6,601 nucleotides of DNA. Origin: Acidimicrobiia bacterium. GTDB taxonomy: Bacteria; Actinomycetota; Acidimicrobiia; IMCC26256; BP-133. Where the stretch lies: the NCBI GenBank assembly GCA_025934385.1, contig JAICYE010000128.1:1-6601 (forward strand), written 5' to 3'. The position numbers were made by a program, and so were the translations under genes. Positions 1 through 6,349 of this stretch are shown piece after piece; positions within the stretch are counted from its first letter, which is position 1, and every line of letters begins with the position of its first letter. A model generated the notes under the pieces. The model saw only the letters and a list, made by a program, of their open reading frames with translations. It searched no databases and was not told the DNA's origin.

Positions 1-3000
1 CCGGTCGTCACCGTCTTCCCGCCCGGAGAGGCCGTGACGGTGTACTGGTACACGGCGCTGCCGCCGTCCGACGTCGGCGCCTTCCACTTCACCACGGCGG
101 TGGCGTCGCCGGCCGTGGCGGTGACGGTCCGGGGGGCGGACGGCGGGCTCGGCGGCACCACCCAGTCCACCGTGGCCGAGGCGGAGAGGGCGCCGCTCGA
201 GGCCGTCACCGTTGACGTCCCCGCCTGCGCTGAGGTCAGGGTGAGGTCGGCCACACCGCTGGTCGTGGTCACCGACGTCGTGGTCGGTGCCGCCGTCCCC
301 GGCCCGGAGACCGTGAACGACACGACGGTGCCGTCGGCCACCGCCGCCCCCGACGGTTCGGTGACCGTGGCGGTGACGTGCTGGGTGACGCCGACGTTGA
401 CCGTCGACTGCACCGGGCTCAGCGAAAGCTGCCCGGTCGGCGCCGGCCCCCAGGTGGTCGCCAGCGAGGCCGAGCTGACCATGGCGCCGGGGACGCCCAC
501 CGCCGCCACGGCGTTGGTCGTCCCGGTGTGCGACGACGTGAAGCTCACCGAGGCGTGACCCGAGGACAGCGGCGCCGTCGTCACCGGGCCCATGAACCGC
601 GCCTGGCCGAAGGCGAACACCGCGCCGTCCCGGCCGAAGAGCCAGTAGCCGCCGGCCGTGGGGCGCAAGCCGACGATCGACCCGCCGAGGGGCTGGCCGC
701 CGGTCGAGCCGTAGAACGTTCCGGTGCCGCCGAAGGAGAAGACACCGCCGTCGGCGGCCACCAGCCAGTAGCCGTTCCCCGACGGGATCGGAGCGAGGTC
801 GACGATGGGCGAATTGAGGGTCATACCGCCCATCGAGCCGAAGAAGCGGGCATCACCGAAGGCGAAGACGCCGCCGTCGGAGGCCACCATCCAGTAGCCA
901 CGCCCGGTAGGCGTGGCCTCGAAGCTCACGACGTTCACCGCGTAGCCGCTGGTGTCGCCGTAGAACTGGGCATCGCCGAAGGTGAAGACCTGGCCGCCGG
1001 AGCTTGCCAGCCAGTAGCCCTTCCCGGTCGGGGTGACGCCCATCCCGAGGATGGGGTGGGCGAGCGAGACACCGGCCAGTGAGCCGGCGAAGACGGCGTC
1101 GCCCCGGGCCACGACGGTTCCGTCGGCGGCGGCGATCCAGTAACCCTTCCCGGTCGGCGTGGCCCGCAGGTCGACGACCGGGGCGGCGAGGGCGCCGGCG
1201 TCGCCGTAGGAGACCGCCGAGCCCTCGGCGAGGATGCTGCCGGTGCTGCTGGCCAGCCAGTAGCCGGTGCCGTCGGGCGTCGGGGCGAAGGCGGCGAACG
1301 GCCCGCCGGCCAGCGGGCCGGGCAGGGTGTCGACGCCGAACGTCACCACGGTCCCGTCGGCCCCGTCGGCGGTGGCGGTCACCTGGTGGGCGTCGCCGAC
1401 GACGGCGGTGCCGGCCGACTGCGACAGCGTGATGCTGCTCGGCAAGGCCACGACCCGGATGGCCTGCTGCGCGGTGTTGTCGGCCGGCGAGGCGTCGGGC
1501 CCGTTGGCCGGGGCCACGGTGGCGCTGACCGCGACGTTGCCCGGGGTGGCCCCCATCTGCACCTGGAACTGGAGCGTGCTGGCGCCGGGGTTGGCCAGCG
1601 GCCCGGTGTCGCACAGCAGCGATCCCCCGTCGGTGTCACAGGACCAGGCGCCGGGGTCGACGCGGCCGACGGACGATCCCGCCGGGAGCGGGACGGTGAG
1701 GCGGGCGCCGGTGGCCGCCACGGAACCCGACGACGACACCGTGGCGGTGAAGCCCACCGCACTGCCGGCCGCCACGGTCGTCGGCGTGGCCCCGAGCGTG
1801 ATGCGCAGGTCGGGGCTCGGGTTGCGCCAATCGACCTGGGCGGCCGCCTCCTGCCCGCCGGTGGTGGCGACGATGTAGCTGCGGCCGGTGGCGGACGAGC
1901 GGAAGGTGAACTGGGCCTTGCCCCGGGTGGTCGGCACGGTGGCCGAGCCGGGGTCCTCGGCGCCGGTGCCGCTGACCGTGAACAGCACCGGTGTCCCGTC
2001 GTCGACCAGGTAGCCGTTGGCGTCCTTGACGGTGGCGGTGACCGAGGCCGCCTGCGAGGTCAACAGCGAGCTCCCGTTGTCGTGCGTCAGGCTGATCGAG
2101 GCCGGCGGGCCCGAGGCCCAGTGGACTGCCACCGGGGTGGCGGTGGCCGTGGCCGGTGAACCGCCGATCGAGGCGCCGACGGTCGAGTCGCCGGTCGTGT
2201 CGGACGAGAACCGCAGCGTCGCCTGCCCGCCCACGGTCGTGACGGTGTAGCCGGCGGGGTTGGTCAGCGCCGGCCCGTCCCCGAAGGACCACACGCCGCC
2301 GTCGGTGGTGGCCATCAGGTAGCCGTGGCCGCCAGCGGTGCGGGTGATCCGGGTGACCGGCCCGTTGAGCGACACAGCGCCGAGGGAGCCGAAGAACTGG
2401 GCGTCACCGAAGGAGAAGATGCCGCCGTCGTCGGCCACCAACCAGTAGCCCTTGCCGTCGGCGGTCGGGGCCAGGCCGACGATCGGCCGGTTGAGGGTGA
2501 GGTTGTGGACGTCCCCGTAGAACGTGGCGTCGCCAAAGGCGTAGATCGCGCCGTTCGCGCCGAGCATCCAGTAGCCGCCGCCGGTGGGCGTGGGCTCCAC
2601 CCCGATGATCGGCGCCGCCAGGGCCTGGTTGGCCGGCGAGCCGAGGAAGGGGGCGGCGCCGAAGGCGAAGATGCCCCCGTCGCTGGCCACCAGGTCGTAG
2701 CCCTGCCCCGAGGCGGTGGGGCTGATCCCGACGATCGGGTGATTCAGTGTCACGGAGCGGAGGTCGCCGTACCAGGTGGCGTCGCCGGCGGTGAGGACGT
2801 GTCCGTCGGCCGTGACGACCCAGTAGCCGGCGCCGCTGGGCGTGGCCCGGAGGTCGACGGCCGGGCTGGTCACCGGCGCGGGCGGCGTGACCATGACCGG
2901 GCTCGCCGCCCCGAAGCCGCCGACGGTCCCGTCGGCGTGGAGGGCCCAGCCGCCGGCACCGCCGGTGTAGAGGCCGAGCCCGACCAGCGGCGAGCCGACG

Positions 3001-3275
3001 GTGATGGCCTTGGCCGGCCCGGAGATCGTGAAGGTGACCGGCGTGCCGTCGGCCGCCGGTTGACCGGAGGCGTCGGTCACCGTGGCGGTCACGGTATGGA
3101 CCTCACCCGGTGACCGGGTGGCGACGGCCTGGCTGAGGACGACGGTTGGTGCTCCAGCCGAGGCGGCCGGCGGCACGCCGAGGAGCAGCGACCCCATCGT
3201 GGCGGCGGTCAACGCTGCGGCCAGGGACGAGCGGAACGAGCGGAACAACCGGCACGAGCGCGGGGGAAAGGACAC
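1..3275 (-). CDS. Large secreted modular protein: nested Ig-like domains, two six-repeat propeller arrays, DUF11-like and FN3 domains (C-terminus off the left edge)
   Basis: Seen: one uninterrupted frame of 1091 codons from GTG 3275. An in-frame TAA lies two codons upstream, and AAAAGG sits 6 bases before the GTG, which together fix the start. Residues 1-40 form a signal peptide (Arg-rich n-region, hydrophobic Ala/Leu core, ASA|GAP cleavage). Order after it: Ig-like first half 43-91; six ~42-residue repeats 93-336; Ig-like second half 337-386; intact Ig-like 390-483; DUF11-like 486-610 with the usual Cys pair (C546, C555); Ig-like first half 611-653; six repeats 654-896; Ig-like second half 897-942; intact Ig-like 949-1038; fibronectin type III from about 1043. 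The four Ig-like units resemble Big_1/invasin domains and each ends in a Trp (386, 483, 942, 1038). Known: such repeats are common in secreted acidimicrobial proteins of unknown role. Inferred: exported surface or matrix protein, perhaps adhesive; no catalytic motif seen. The real C-terminus and any anchor are outside the window. Confidence 0.9.
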   Translation of the reverse strand, partial: MSFPPRSCRLFRSFRSSLAAALTAATMGSLLLGVPPAASAGAPTVVLSQAVATRSPGEVHTVTATVTDASGQPAADGTPVTFTISGPAKAITVGSPLVGLGLYTGGAGGWALHADGTVGGFGAASPVMVTPPAPVTSPAVDLRATPSGAGYWVVTADGHVLTAGDATWYGDLRSVTLNHPIVGISPTASGQGYDLVASDGGIFAFGAAPFLGSPANQALAAPIIGVEPTPTGGGYWMLGANGAIYAFGDATFYGDVHNLTLNRPIVGLAPTADGKGYWLVADDGGIFSFGDAQFFGSLGAVSLNGPVTRITRTAGGHGYLMATTDGGVWSFGDGPALTNPAGYTVTTVGGQATLRFSSDTTGDSTVGASIGGSPATATATPVAVHWASGPPASISLTHDNGSSLLTSQAASVTATVKDANGYLVDDGTPVLFTVSGTGAEDPGSATVPTTRGKAQFTFRSSATGRSYIVATTGGQEAAAQVDWRNPSPDLRITLGATPTTVAAGSAVGFTATVSSSGSVAATGARLTVPLPAGSSVGRVDPGAWSCDTDGGSLLCDTGPLANPGASTLQFQVQMGATPGNVAVSATVAPANGPDASPADNTAQQAIRVVALPSSITLSQSAGTAVVGDAHQVTATADGADGTVVTFGVDTLPGPLAGGPFAAFAPTPDGTGYWLASSTGSILAEGSAVSYGDAGALAAPVVDLRATPTGKGYWIAAADGTVVARGDAVFAGSLAGVSLAHPILGMGVTPTGKGYWLASSGGQVFTFGDAQFYGDTSGYAVNVVSFEATPTGRGYWMVASDGGVFAFGDARFFGSMGGMTLNSPIVDLAPIPSGNGYWLVAADGGVFSFGGTGTFYGSTGGQPLGGSIVGLRPTAGGYWLFGRDGAVFAFGQARFMGPVTTAPLSSGHASVSFTSSHTGTTNAVAAVGVPGAMVSSASLATTWGPAPTGQLSLSPVQSTVNVGVTQHVTATVTEPSGAAVADGTVVSFTVSGPGTAAPTTTSVTTTSGVADLTLTSAQAGTSTVTASSGALSASATVDWVVPPSPPSAPRTVTATAGDATAVVKWKAPTSDGGSAVYQYTVTASPGGKTVTT
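588..1316 (-). repeat. Second six-repeat propeller-like array (residues 654-896 of the large secreted protein)
   Basis: Six further units of the same family occupy 243 residues, against 244 in the first array. The conserved cores include GYWLVAADGGVFSFGG, GYWMVASDGGVFAFGDA and GYWLASSGGQVFTFGDA. On the plus strand the GYW codons read as recurring gccagtagcc-like strings near 641, 763, 891, 1011, 1131 and 1255, a spacing of about 120-130 bases. The array is flanked by an Ig-like first half (611-653) and second half (897-942), exactly as the first array is. Confidence 0.85.
2268..2999 (-). repeat. First six-repeat propeller-like array (residues 93-336 of the large secreted protein)
   Basis: Six tandem units of about 42 residues (about 126 bases) follow the pattern P-I-V-G-x-x-P-T-x-x-G-x-GYW-L-V-A-x-DGG-I-F-x-FGDA-x-F-x-GS. 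Units begin near residues 93, 138, 180, 222, 264 and 306. The first is degenerate, with GGW in place of GYW, and the last loses its tail where the Ig-like half resumes. Short beta-strand-like segments separated by Gly/Asp turns suggest one propeller blade per unit; this fold is inferred. The DNA units have diverged by substitution, so this is an old protein repeat rather than a recent DNA tandem expansion. Confidence 0.85.
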
Positions 3276-3287
3276 GATTTACCTTTT
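3276..3287 (-). promoter_or_regulatory. Ribosome binding site of the large secreted protein
   Basis: On the minus strand AAAAGG (3287-3282) is followed by the 6-base spacer TAAATC and then GTG. The TAA inside the spacer is in frame and stops any upstream extension, so this site decides the start. It is AT-rich compared with its surroundings. Confidence 0.65.
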
Positions 3288-3291
3288 GTGG

Positions 3292-3307
3292 GCACGGAAG
3301 CACGGAA
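3292..3307. repeat. Perfect 8-base tandem repeat in the leader of the large secreted protein
   Basis: GCACGGAA occurs twice head to tail (3292-3299 and 3300-3307; TTCCGTGC on the minus strand), just upstream of the ribosome binding site. It could be an operator, part of the 5' leader structure, or chance. No recognisable -10 or -35 pair could be placed around it. Apart from this and the hairpin near 3403, the 157-base intergenic region shows nothing I recognise, and no riboswitch I could identify. Confidence 0.35.
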
Positions 3308-3402
3308 ACGGGCGCGCCTGCCGGGGAACGGTCCTCCGGGGGCGCAGTGGAAACGGTGCTCGCCGGGTGGCGGTGACGGCGGGCACCGACAGCGTTGTGG
3401 CG

Positions 3403-3423
3403 TTCCGGCCCGTCAGGGCGGAA
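3403..3423 (-). terminator. Possible terminator hairpin after the lipoprotein gene
   Basis: On the minus strand TTCCGCCC, loop TGAC, then GGGCCGGAA can form an 8-base-pair stem with one bulged C, starting 9 bases after the lipoprotein stop codon. There is no T-tract, so it is not a classical intrinsic terminator; GC-rich actinobacterial genomes often carry such T-less hairpins. It could also be a transcript-stabilising stem between two co-transcribed genes. Confidence 0.35.
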
Positions 3424-3432
3424 AGGACGAGG

Positions 3433-4614
3433 TCAGCCCGGTGTCGGGCGGCTGTACTGCTCTTGCCAGGTCTGGCCCCCGTCGGCGGTGGCCAGGATCG
3501 CGTCGCCGGGCGAGGGAGCGTTGCCCGCGGGCATCTTCATCCCGAGAACCCACCCAACGCTGGGGCTGAGGAACGAGGCGGCGGTCGGGTCCTGCAACGG
3601 CGGGATCGGTCGGGCGGGAACGTACACCGTGCCGCCGTTGGTCCCGATCACCAGGCTCACCGGGTTCGGCGCCAGAGGGGGCGTGTAGAGAACGAAGGCC
3701 GCGGCGTCGGTCCCGAGGGCGCTCATCGGTCCGGGGTACGTACCGCCCTCCCGGCGGGCCTGGATCTCCTTCGGCGCCGTCATGCCCTCCTTCATGACCG
3801 CGGTCCACTGGCCGTCGGCCGTCCCGCGGTAGATGACATAGGGCGAGTGGCTGGTGGCGGCGTTGGCCCCGGTGAAGAGGGCCCAGACCACGCCGCCCTG
3901 GGCGCACTGCAGCGCGGCCGGGTGCCAGCCGTTGACCTCGGCGTCGCCGGGAACGGCGAAGACCGGCGTCCAGGAGTCGCCGCCGGTCGTGCTGTGGGCG
4001 ACGCGGTTGCCCACCGCCACCCAGCCCTCCTCCTGGCTGGTGAAGCACGTCGCCTCGGCGCCGCAGGGCGGCATGAGGTCGCCCCAGGTGTGGCCGCCGT
4101 CGCCGCTGCGGTAGAGCTTGCCGGCGCCGACGCCCCAGCCGAAGTGCTCGTCGACGAAGTGCACCTGGCGGAGCACGGTCCCGTCGTCGGGGGAGCCGTC
4201 GCCGACCCAGTGCTTCCCGCCGTCGACGGTGTCGTAGAGGGCCCGGTCGCCGACCGCCCAGGCGTGCACGGCGTCGACGGCGTCGACCTGCAGGAACGTG
4301 GCCCCGCCGGTGTAACGGGGTGTCCAGGTGTGGCCGTCGTCGGTGCCGAGGATCGTGCCCTTCCCGACGGCGAAGCCTTTCTGCGGGCTCACCATCTGGA
4401 GGTCGGCGAGGTTGCCGGGACTGCCGAGCTCGGCCGCGGTGCGGATCTTCGGACAGCCGGCCGGCGCGGCGGTCGACGCCGTGGTGGCCGGGACGGTGGT
4501 CGTCGTCGTCCGGGAGGCGGCGTTGGTCTTGTCGTTGGACGTCGGCGAGCTCGACGTGCAGGCGGCGGCGGCGAGCAGGCCGGTAACCGCCAGGAGGCGC
4601 AGTCGGATGATCAC
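3433..4614 (-). CDS. Lipoprotein with Asp-box repeats (YCF48/BNR-like propeller)
   Basis: Seen: 393 residues from GTG 4614. The N-terminus has two Arg, a Leu/Ala core and Cys19 after LLAAAA, fitting a lipoprotein signal with a weak lipobox (Ala rather than Leu at -3). A Ser/Thr/Ala-rich linker (about 20-52, with five Thr in a row) follows. The rest holds Asp-box-like turns at 91-97 (TDDGHTW), 129-136 (TVDGGKHW), 170-177 (SGDGGHTW), 209-215 (TTGGDSW) and 376-383 (TADGGQTW), interleaved with GWxVG-type strands as in YCF48/photosystem II stability-factor-like propellers. C184 and C190 could form a disulfide. No sialidase catalytic set is evident, so enzymatic activity is not proposed. Inferred: a membrane-anchored extracellular propeller of unknown ligand. 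The start has GAGGGA directly against the GTG, too close for a normal ribosome binding site; no other ATG or GTG fits the signal peptide, so the mRNA may be leaderless. The next gene downstream is the large secreted protein, 157 bases away on the same strand. Confidence 0.85.
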   Translation of the reverse strand: MIIRLRLLAVTGLLAAAACTSSSPTSNDKTNAASRTTTTTVPATTASTAAPAGCPKIRTAAELGSPGNLADLQMVSPQKGFAVGKGTILGTDDGHTWTPRYTGGATFLQVDAVDAVHAWAVGDRALYDTVDGGKHWVGDGSPDDGTVLRQVHFVDEHFGWGVGAGKLYRSGDGGHTWGDLMPPCGAEATCFTSQEEGWVAVGNRVAHSTTGGDSWTPVFAVPGDAEVNGWHPAALQCAQGGVVWALFTGANAATSHSPYVIYRGTADGQWTAVMKEGMTAPKEIQARREGGTYPGPMSALGTDAAAFVLYTPPLAPNPVSLVIGTNGGTVYVPARPIPPLQDPTAASFLSPSVGWVLGMKMPAGNAPSPGDAILATADGGQTWQEQYSRPTPG

Positions 4615-4643
4615 TCCCTCATCTTTGCCTGCGGCGCGGTCGC

Positions 4644-4649
4644 TACGGT
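4644..4649 (+). promoter_or_regulatory. Candidate -10 element for a leaderless rarA transcript
   Basis: TACGGT matches the actinobacterial TAnnnT -10 pattern and ends 6 bases before the rarA GTG at 4656, the spacing expected if transcription starts at the start codon itself. There is no convincing Shine-Dalgarno sequence before this GTG, only a G run abutting it. No good -35 is visible. The 41-base divergent spacer would have to carry promoters for both directions. Inference only. Confidence 0.4.
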
Positions 4650-4655
4650 GGCGGG

Positions 4656-5999
4656 GTGCCTTCGGGGGACGATCTCTTCGCCTCGGCGGCCGAGGCCCGG
4701 GTGGCGGCGTCGGCGCCCCTGGCCAGCCGTATGCGGCCCCGCACCCTCGACGAGGTCGTCGGCCAGCAGCATCTCCTCGGCCCGGGGAAGCCGCTGCGGG
4801 CGCTGATCGAGGCGGACCGGCTGTCGTCCTGCATCCTCTGGGGCCCGGCCGGCACCGGGAAGACGACGATCGCCCGGCTGGTCGCCCGGGCCACGGCCAA
4901 GGCCTTCGAGCCCATGTCGGCGGTGACCGCCGGGGTGAAGGAGGTGCGGGAGGTCGTCGAGCGGGCCCGGGGCCGGCTGGGAGAGCAGGGGCGGGGCACG
5001 ATCCTGTTCCTCGACGAGATCCACCGCTTCAACCGCACCCAGCAGGACGCCCTGCTGCCCCACGTGGAGGAGGGGCTCCTCACGCTGATCGGCGCCACCA
5101 CCGAGAACCCGTTCTTCGAGGTGAACGGCCCGCTGCGGAGCCGCTCGACGCTGTTCCGGCTGGAAGCGCTGTCGGTCGACGATCTGCGGGCGCTGATCGA
5201 CCGGGCCTTGTCCGACCCGGGGCGAGGGCTGGCCGGCGGGCCGGCCGGGCCGGTCACGATCGACGAGGAGGCGGCGGCCCACCTCGCCGCCCGGTCCGAC
5301 GGTGACGCCCGGGCGGCGCTCAACGGCCTCGAGGTGGCCGCCGCCCTCGCCGCCGAGGCCGGCCGCTCGGCCATCACGCTCGACGACGCCGAGACGGCCA
5401 TCAACCTCCGGGCCGTCCGCTACGGGCGCGACGAGCACTACGACGTCATCTCGGCCTTCATCAAGAGCATCCGGGGCTCCGATCCCGACGCCGGCGTGTA
5501 CTGGCTGGCCCGGATGCTGGAGGCGGGGGAGGACGCCCGCTTCATCGCCCGCCGCCTCGTGATCCTGGCCTCGGAGGACGTCGGCCTCGCCGACCCCATG
5601 GGTCTCGTCGTGGCCACCGCCGCCGCTCACGCCGTCGAGTACGTCGGCCTGCCCGAGGCCCAGCTCAACCTGTCGGAGGCGGTCATCTACCTGGCCACCG
5701 CCCCGAAGTCGAACCGGGCCGCCCTGGCCGTGTGGCGGGCCCGGGAGGACGTGCGGAAGGGGCCGTCGGCCGAGGTGCCCGTCCACCTGCGCGACGCCCA
5801 CTACCAGGGGGCGAAGGCGCTGGGCCACGGCAAGGGCTACGTCTACCCCCACGACGCCCCGGCCGGCTGGGTCGACCAGCAGTACCAGCCCTCGGAGCTG
5901 TCCCGCCGGCGCTACTACGATCCGTCGGGGCGCGGGCACGAGGCGGTGGTGCGGGCCCGCCTGGCCCAATGGCGCAACGAGACGGAGGAGCCGGAGTGA
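4656..5999 (+). CDS. rarA: Replication-associated recombination protein A (RarA/MgsA AAA+ ATPase)
   Basis: Seen: 447 residues, normal for the family. The N-terminus (DLFASAAEAR, then RMRPRTLDEVVGQQHLL at 25-41) matches the family start, which supports GTG 4656. Walker A is GPAGTGKTT (63-71); Walker B is ILFLDEIHRFN (116-126); sensor 1 lies in IGATTENP (145-152); the arginine-finger region is at R161-R163. The C-terminal MgsA part includes YDVISAFIKSIRGSDPDAG (262-280) and ends with the usual YVYPHD and WVDQQYQP segments. All key residues are present. Known: RarA is a homotetrameric, clamp-loader-like cytoplasmic ATPase that acts with SSB and RecA at stalled or gapped replication forks. It heads a plus-strand operon: its TGA overlaps the next gene's GTG within GTGA, so translation is probably coupled. 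The large open frame antisense to it is a codon-bias shadow. Confidence 0.97.
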   Translation: MPSGDDLFASAAEARVAASAPLASRMRPRTLDEVVGQQHLLGPGKPLRALIEADRLSSCILWGPAGTGKTTIARLVARATAKAFEPMSAVTAGVKEVREVVERARGRLGEQGRGTILFLDEIHRFNRTQQDALLPHVEEGLLTLIGATTENPFFEVNGPLRSRSTLFRLEALSVDDLRALIDRALSDPGRGLAGGPAGPVTIDEEAAAHLAARSDGDARAALNGLEVAAALAAEAGRSAITLDDAETAINLRAVRYGRDEHYDVISAFIKSIRGSDPDAGVYWLARMLEAGEDARFIARRLVILASEDVGLADPMGLVVATAAAHAVEYVGLPEAQLNLSEAVIYLATAPKSNRAALAVWRAREDVRKGPSAEVPVHLRDAHYQGAKALGHGKGYVYPHDAPAGWVDQQYQPSELSRRRYYDPSGRGHEAVVRARLAQWRNETEEPE

Positions 6000-6349
6000 C
6001 CTGGGTGGCCGTGGCGCTGGCTGTCGTGGCCGCCGGGCTGGCGGCGGCGCTGGCCGTGGCGGTGGTGGCGCTGTTCCGCACGATCCGATCGCTCCGCCTG
6101 GTGGCCGACGACCTCAACCGGGAGGTCGTGCCGCTGCTGGCCAGCCTGGAGGCCGACGCCCGCCGGGCCGGCCAGGGCCTCGACAAGGTCGGCGACCTGG
6201 TCGGGGCGGCCGAGTCGGTCACCCGCCGGGTCGACGGCGCCTCGAAGCTGGCCTACGCCACCTTCTCCAGCCCGGTGGTGAAGGTGCTGGCCGTCGGCCA
6301 CGGCGTGAGCCGGGTGAGCCGGCGACTGCGGGGGCGGCCGGAGTGCTGA
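5996..6349 (+). CDS. Small single-pass membrane protein, DUF948-like
   Basis: Seen: 117 residues from GTG 5996, which overlaps the rarA stop by four bases (GTGA). Residues 3-27 are an uninterrupted Ala/Val/Leu membrane helix, followed by a basic FRTIRSLR stop-transfer stretch and a heptad-like amphipathic segment (about 36-85) rich in Asp, Glu, Arg, Leu and Val, then SSPVVKVLAVGHGVSRVSRRLRG and a basic tail. This layout, an N-terminal helix plus a long cytoplasmic helix and a conserved SPxVK-type motif, fits the DUF948 family found beside alaS and rarA in actinobacteria. Its function is unknown. A start further upstream would run inside rarA and is unlikely. Family assignment is from memory of the pattern, not a search. 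Confidence 0.8.
   Translation: MTWVAVALAVVAAGLAAALAVAVVALFRTIRSLRLVADDLNREVVPLLASLEADARRAGQGLDKVGDLVGAAESVTRRVDGASKLAYATFSSPVVKVLAVGHGVSRVSRRLRGRPEC

Noticed and set aside
34..2292. Several overlapping frames on both strands across the large secreted protein gene
   Set aside because: The minus-strand frame starting at 3275 is continuous across the whole region and carries a signal peptide, repeats and Ig-like domains. The others are Arg/Gly/Ala-rich or echo the repeats in the wrong frame.
588..2999. Regular 120-130 base periodicity, considered as a CRISPR array or DNA tandem repeat
   Set aside because: The period equals 42 codons and the conserved bases follow the protein motif. Units vary at third positions and no short identical repeats with unique spacers are present.
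3276..3432. Possible riboswitch (such as a c-di-AMP element) in the leader of the secreted protein
   Set aside because: Such elements do precede some actinobacterial export genes, but I could not find the conserved core bases or a matching helix set here.
3433..4614. The lipoprotein as a sialidase, because of its Asp-box repeats
   Set aside because: Asp-boxes are structural turns found in many propellers. The catalytic Arg triad and Tyr/Glu pair of sialidases are not evident.
4624..4630. TTTGCCT as a -35 element for rarA
   Set aside because: It lies only about 13 bases before the candidate -10, too short for a normal spacer.
3082..4806. A 574-codon plus-strand open frame across the lipoprotein gene and the intergenic region
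   Set aside because: It is a shadow of high GC content. Its translation is Arg/Gly/Ala-rich low complexity with no domain, it lies antisense to a clear lipoprotein gene, and it runs into the start of rarA in another frame.
4611..5969. A 452-codon minus-strand open frame antisense to rarA
   Set aside because: rarA has every family motif on the plus strand. The antisense product is a Gly/Arg/Pro/His-rich string with no recognisable fold, a usual effect of GC-biased third positions.
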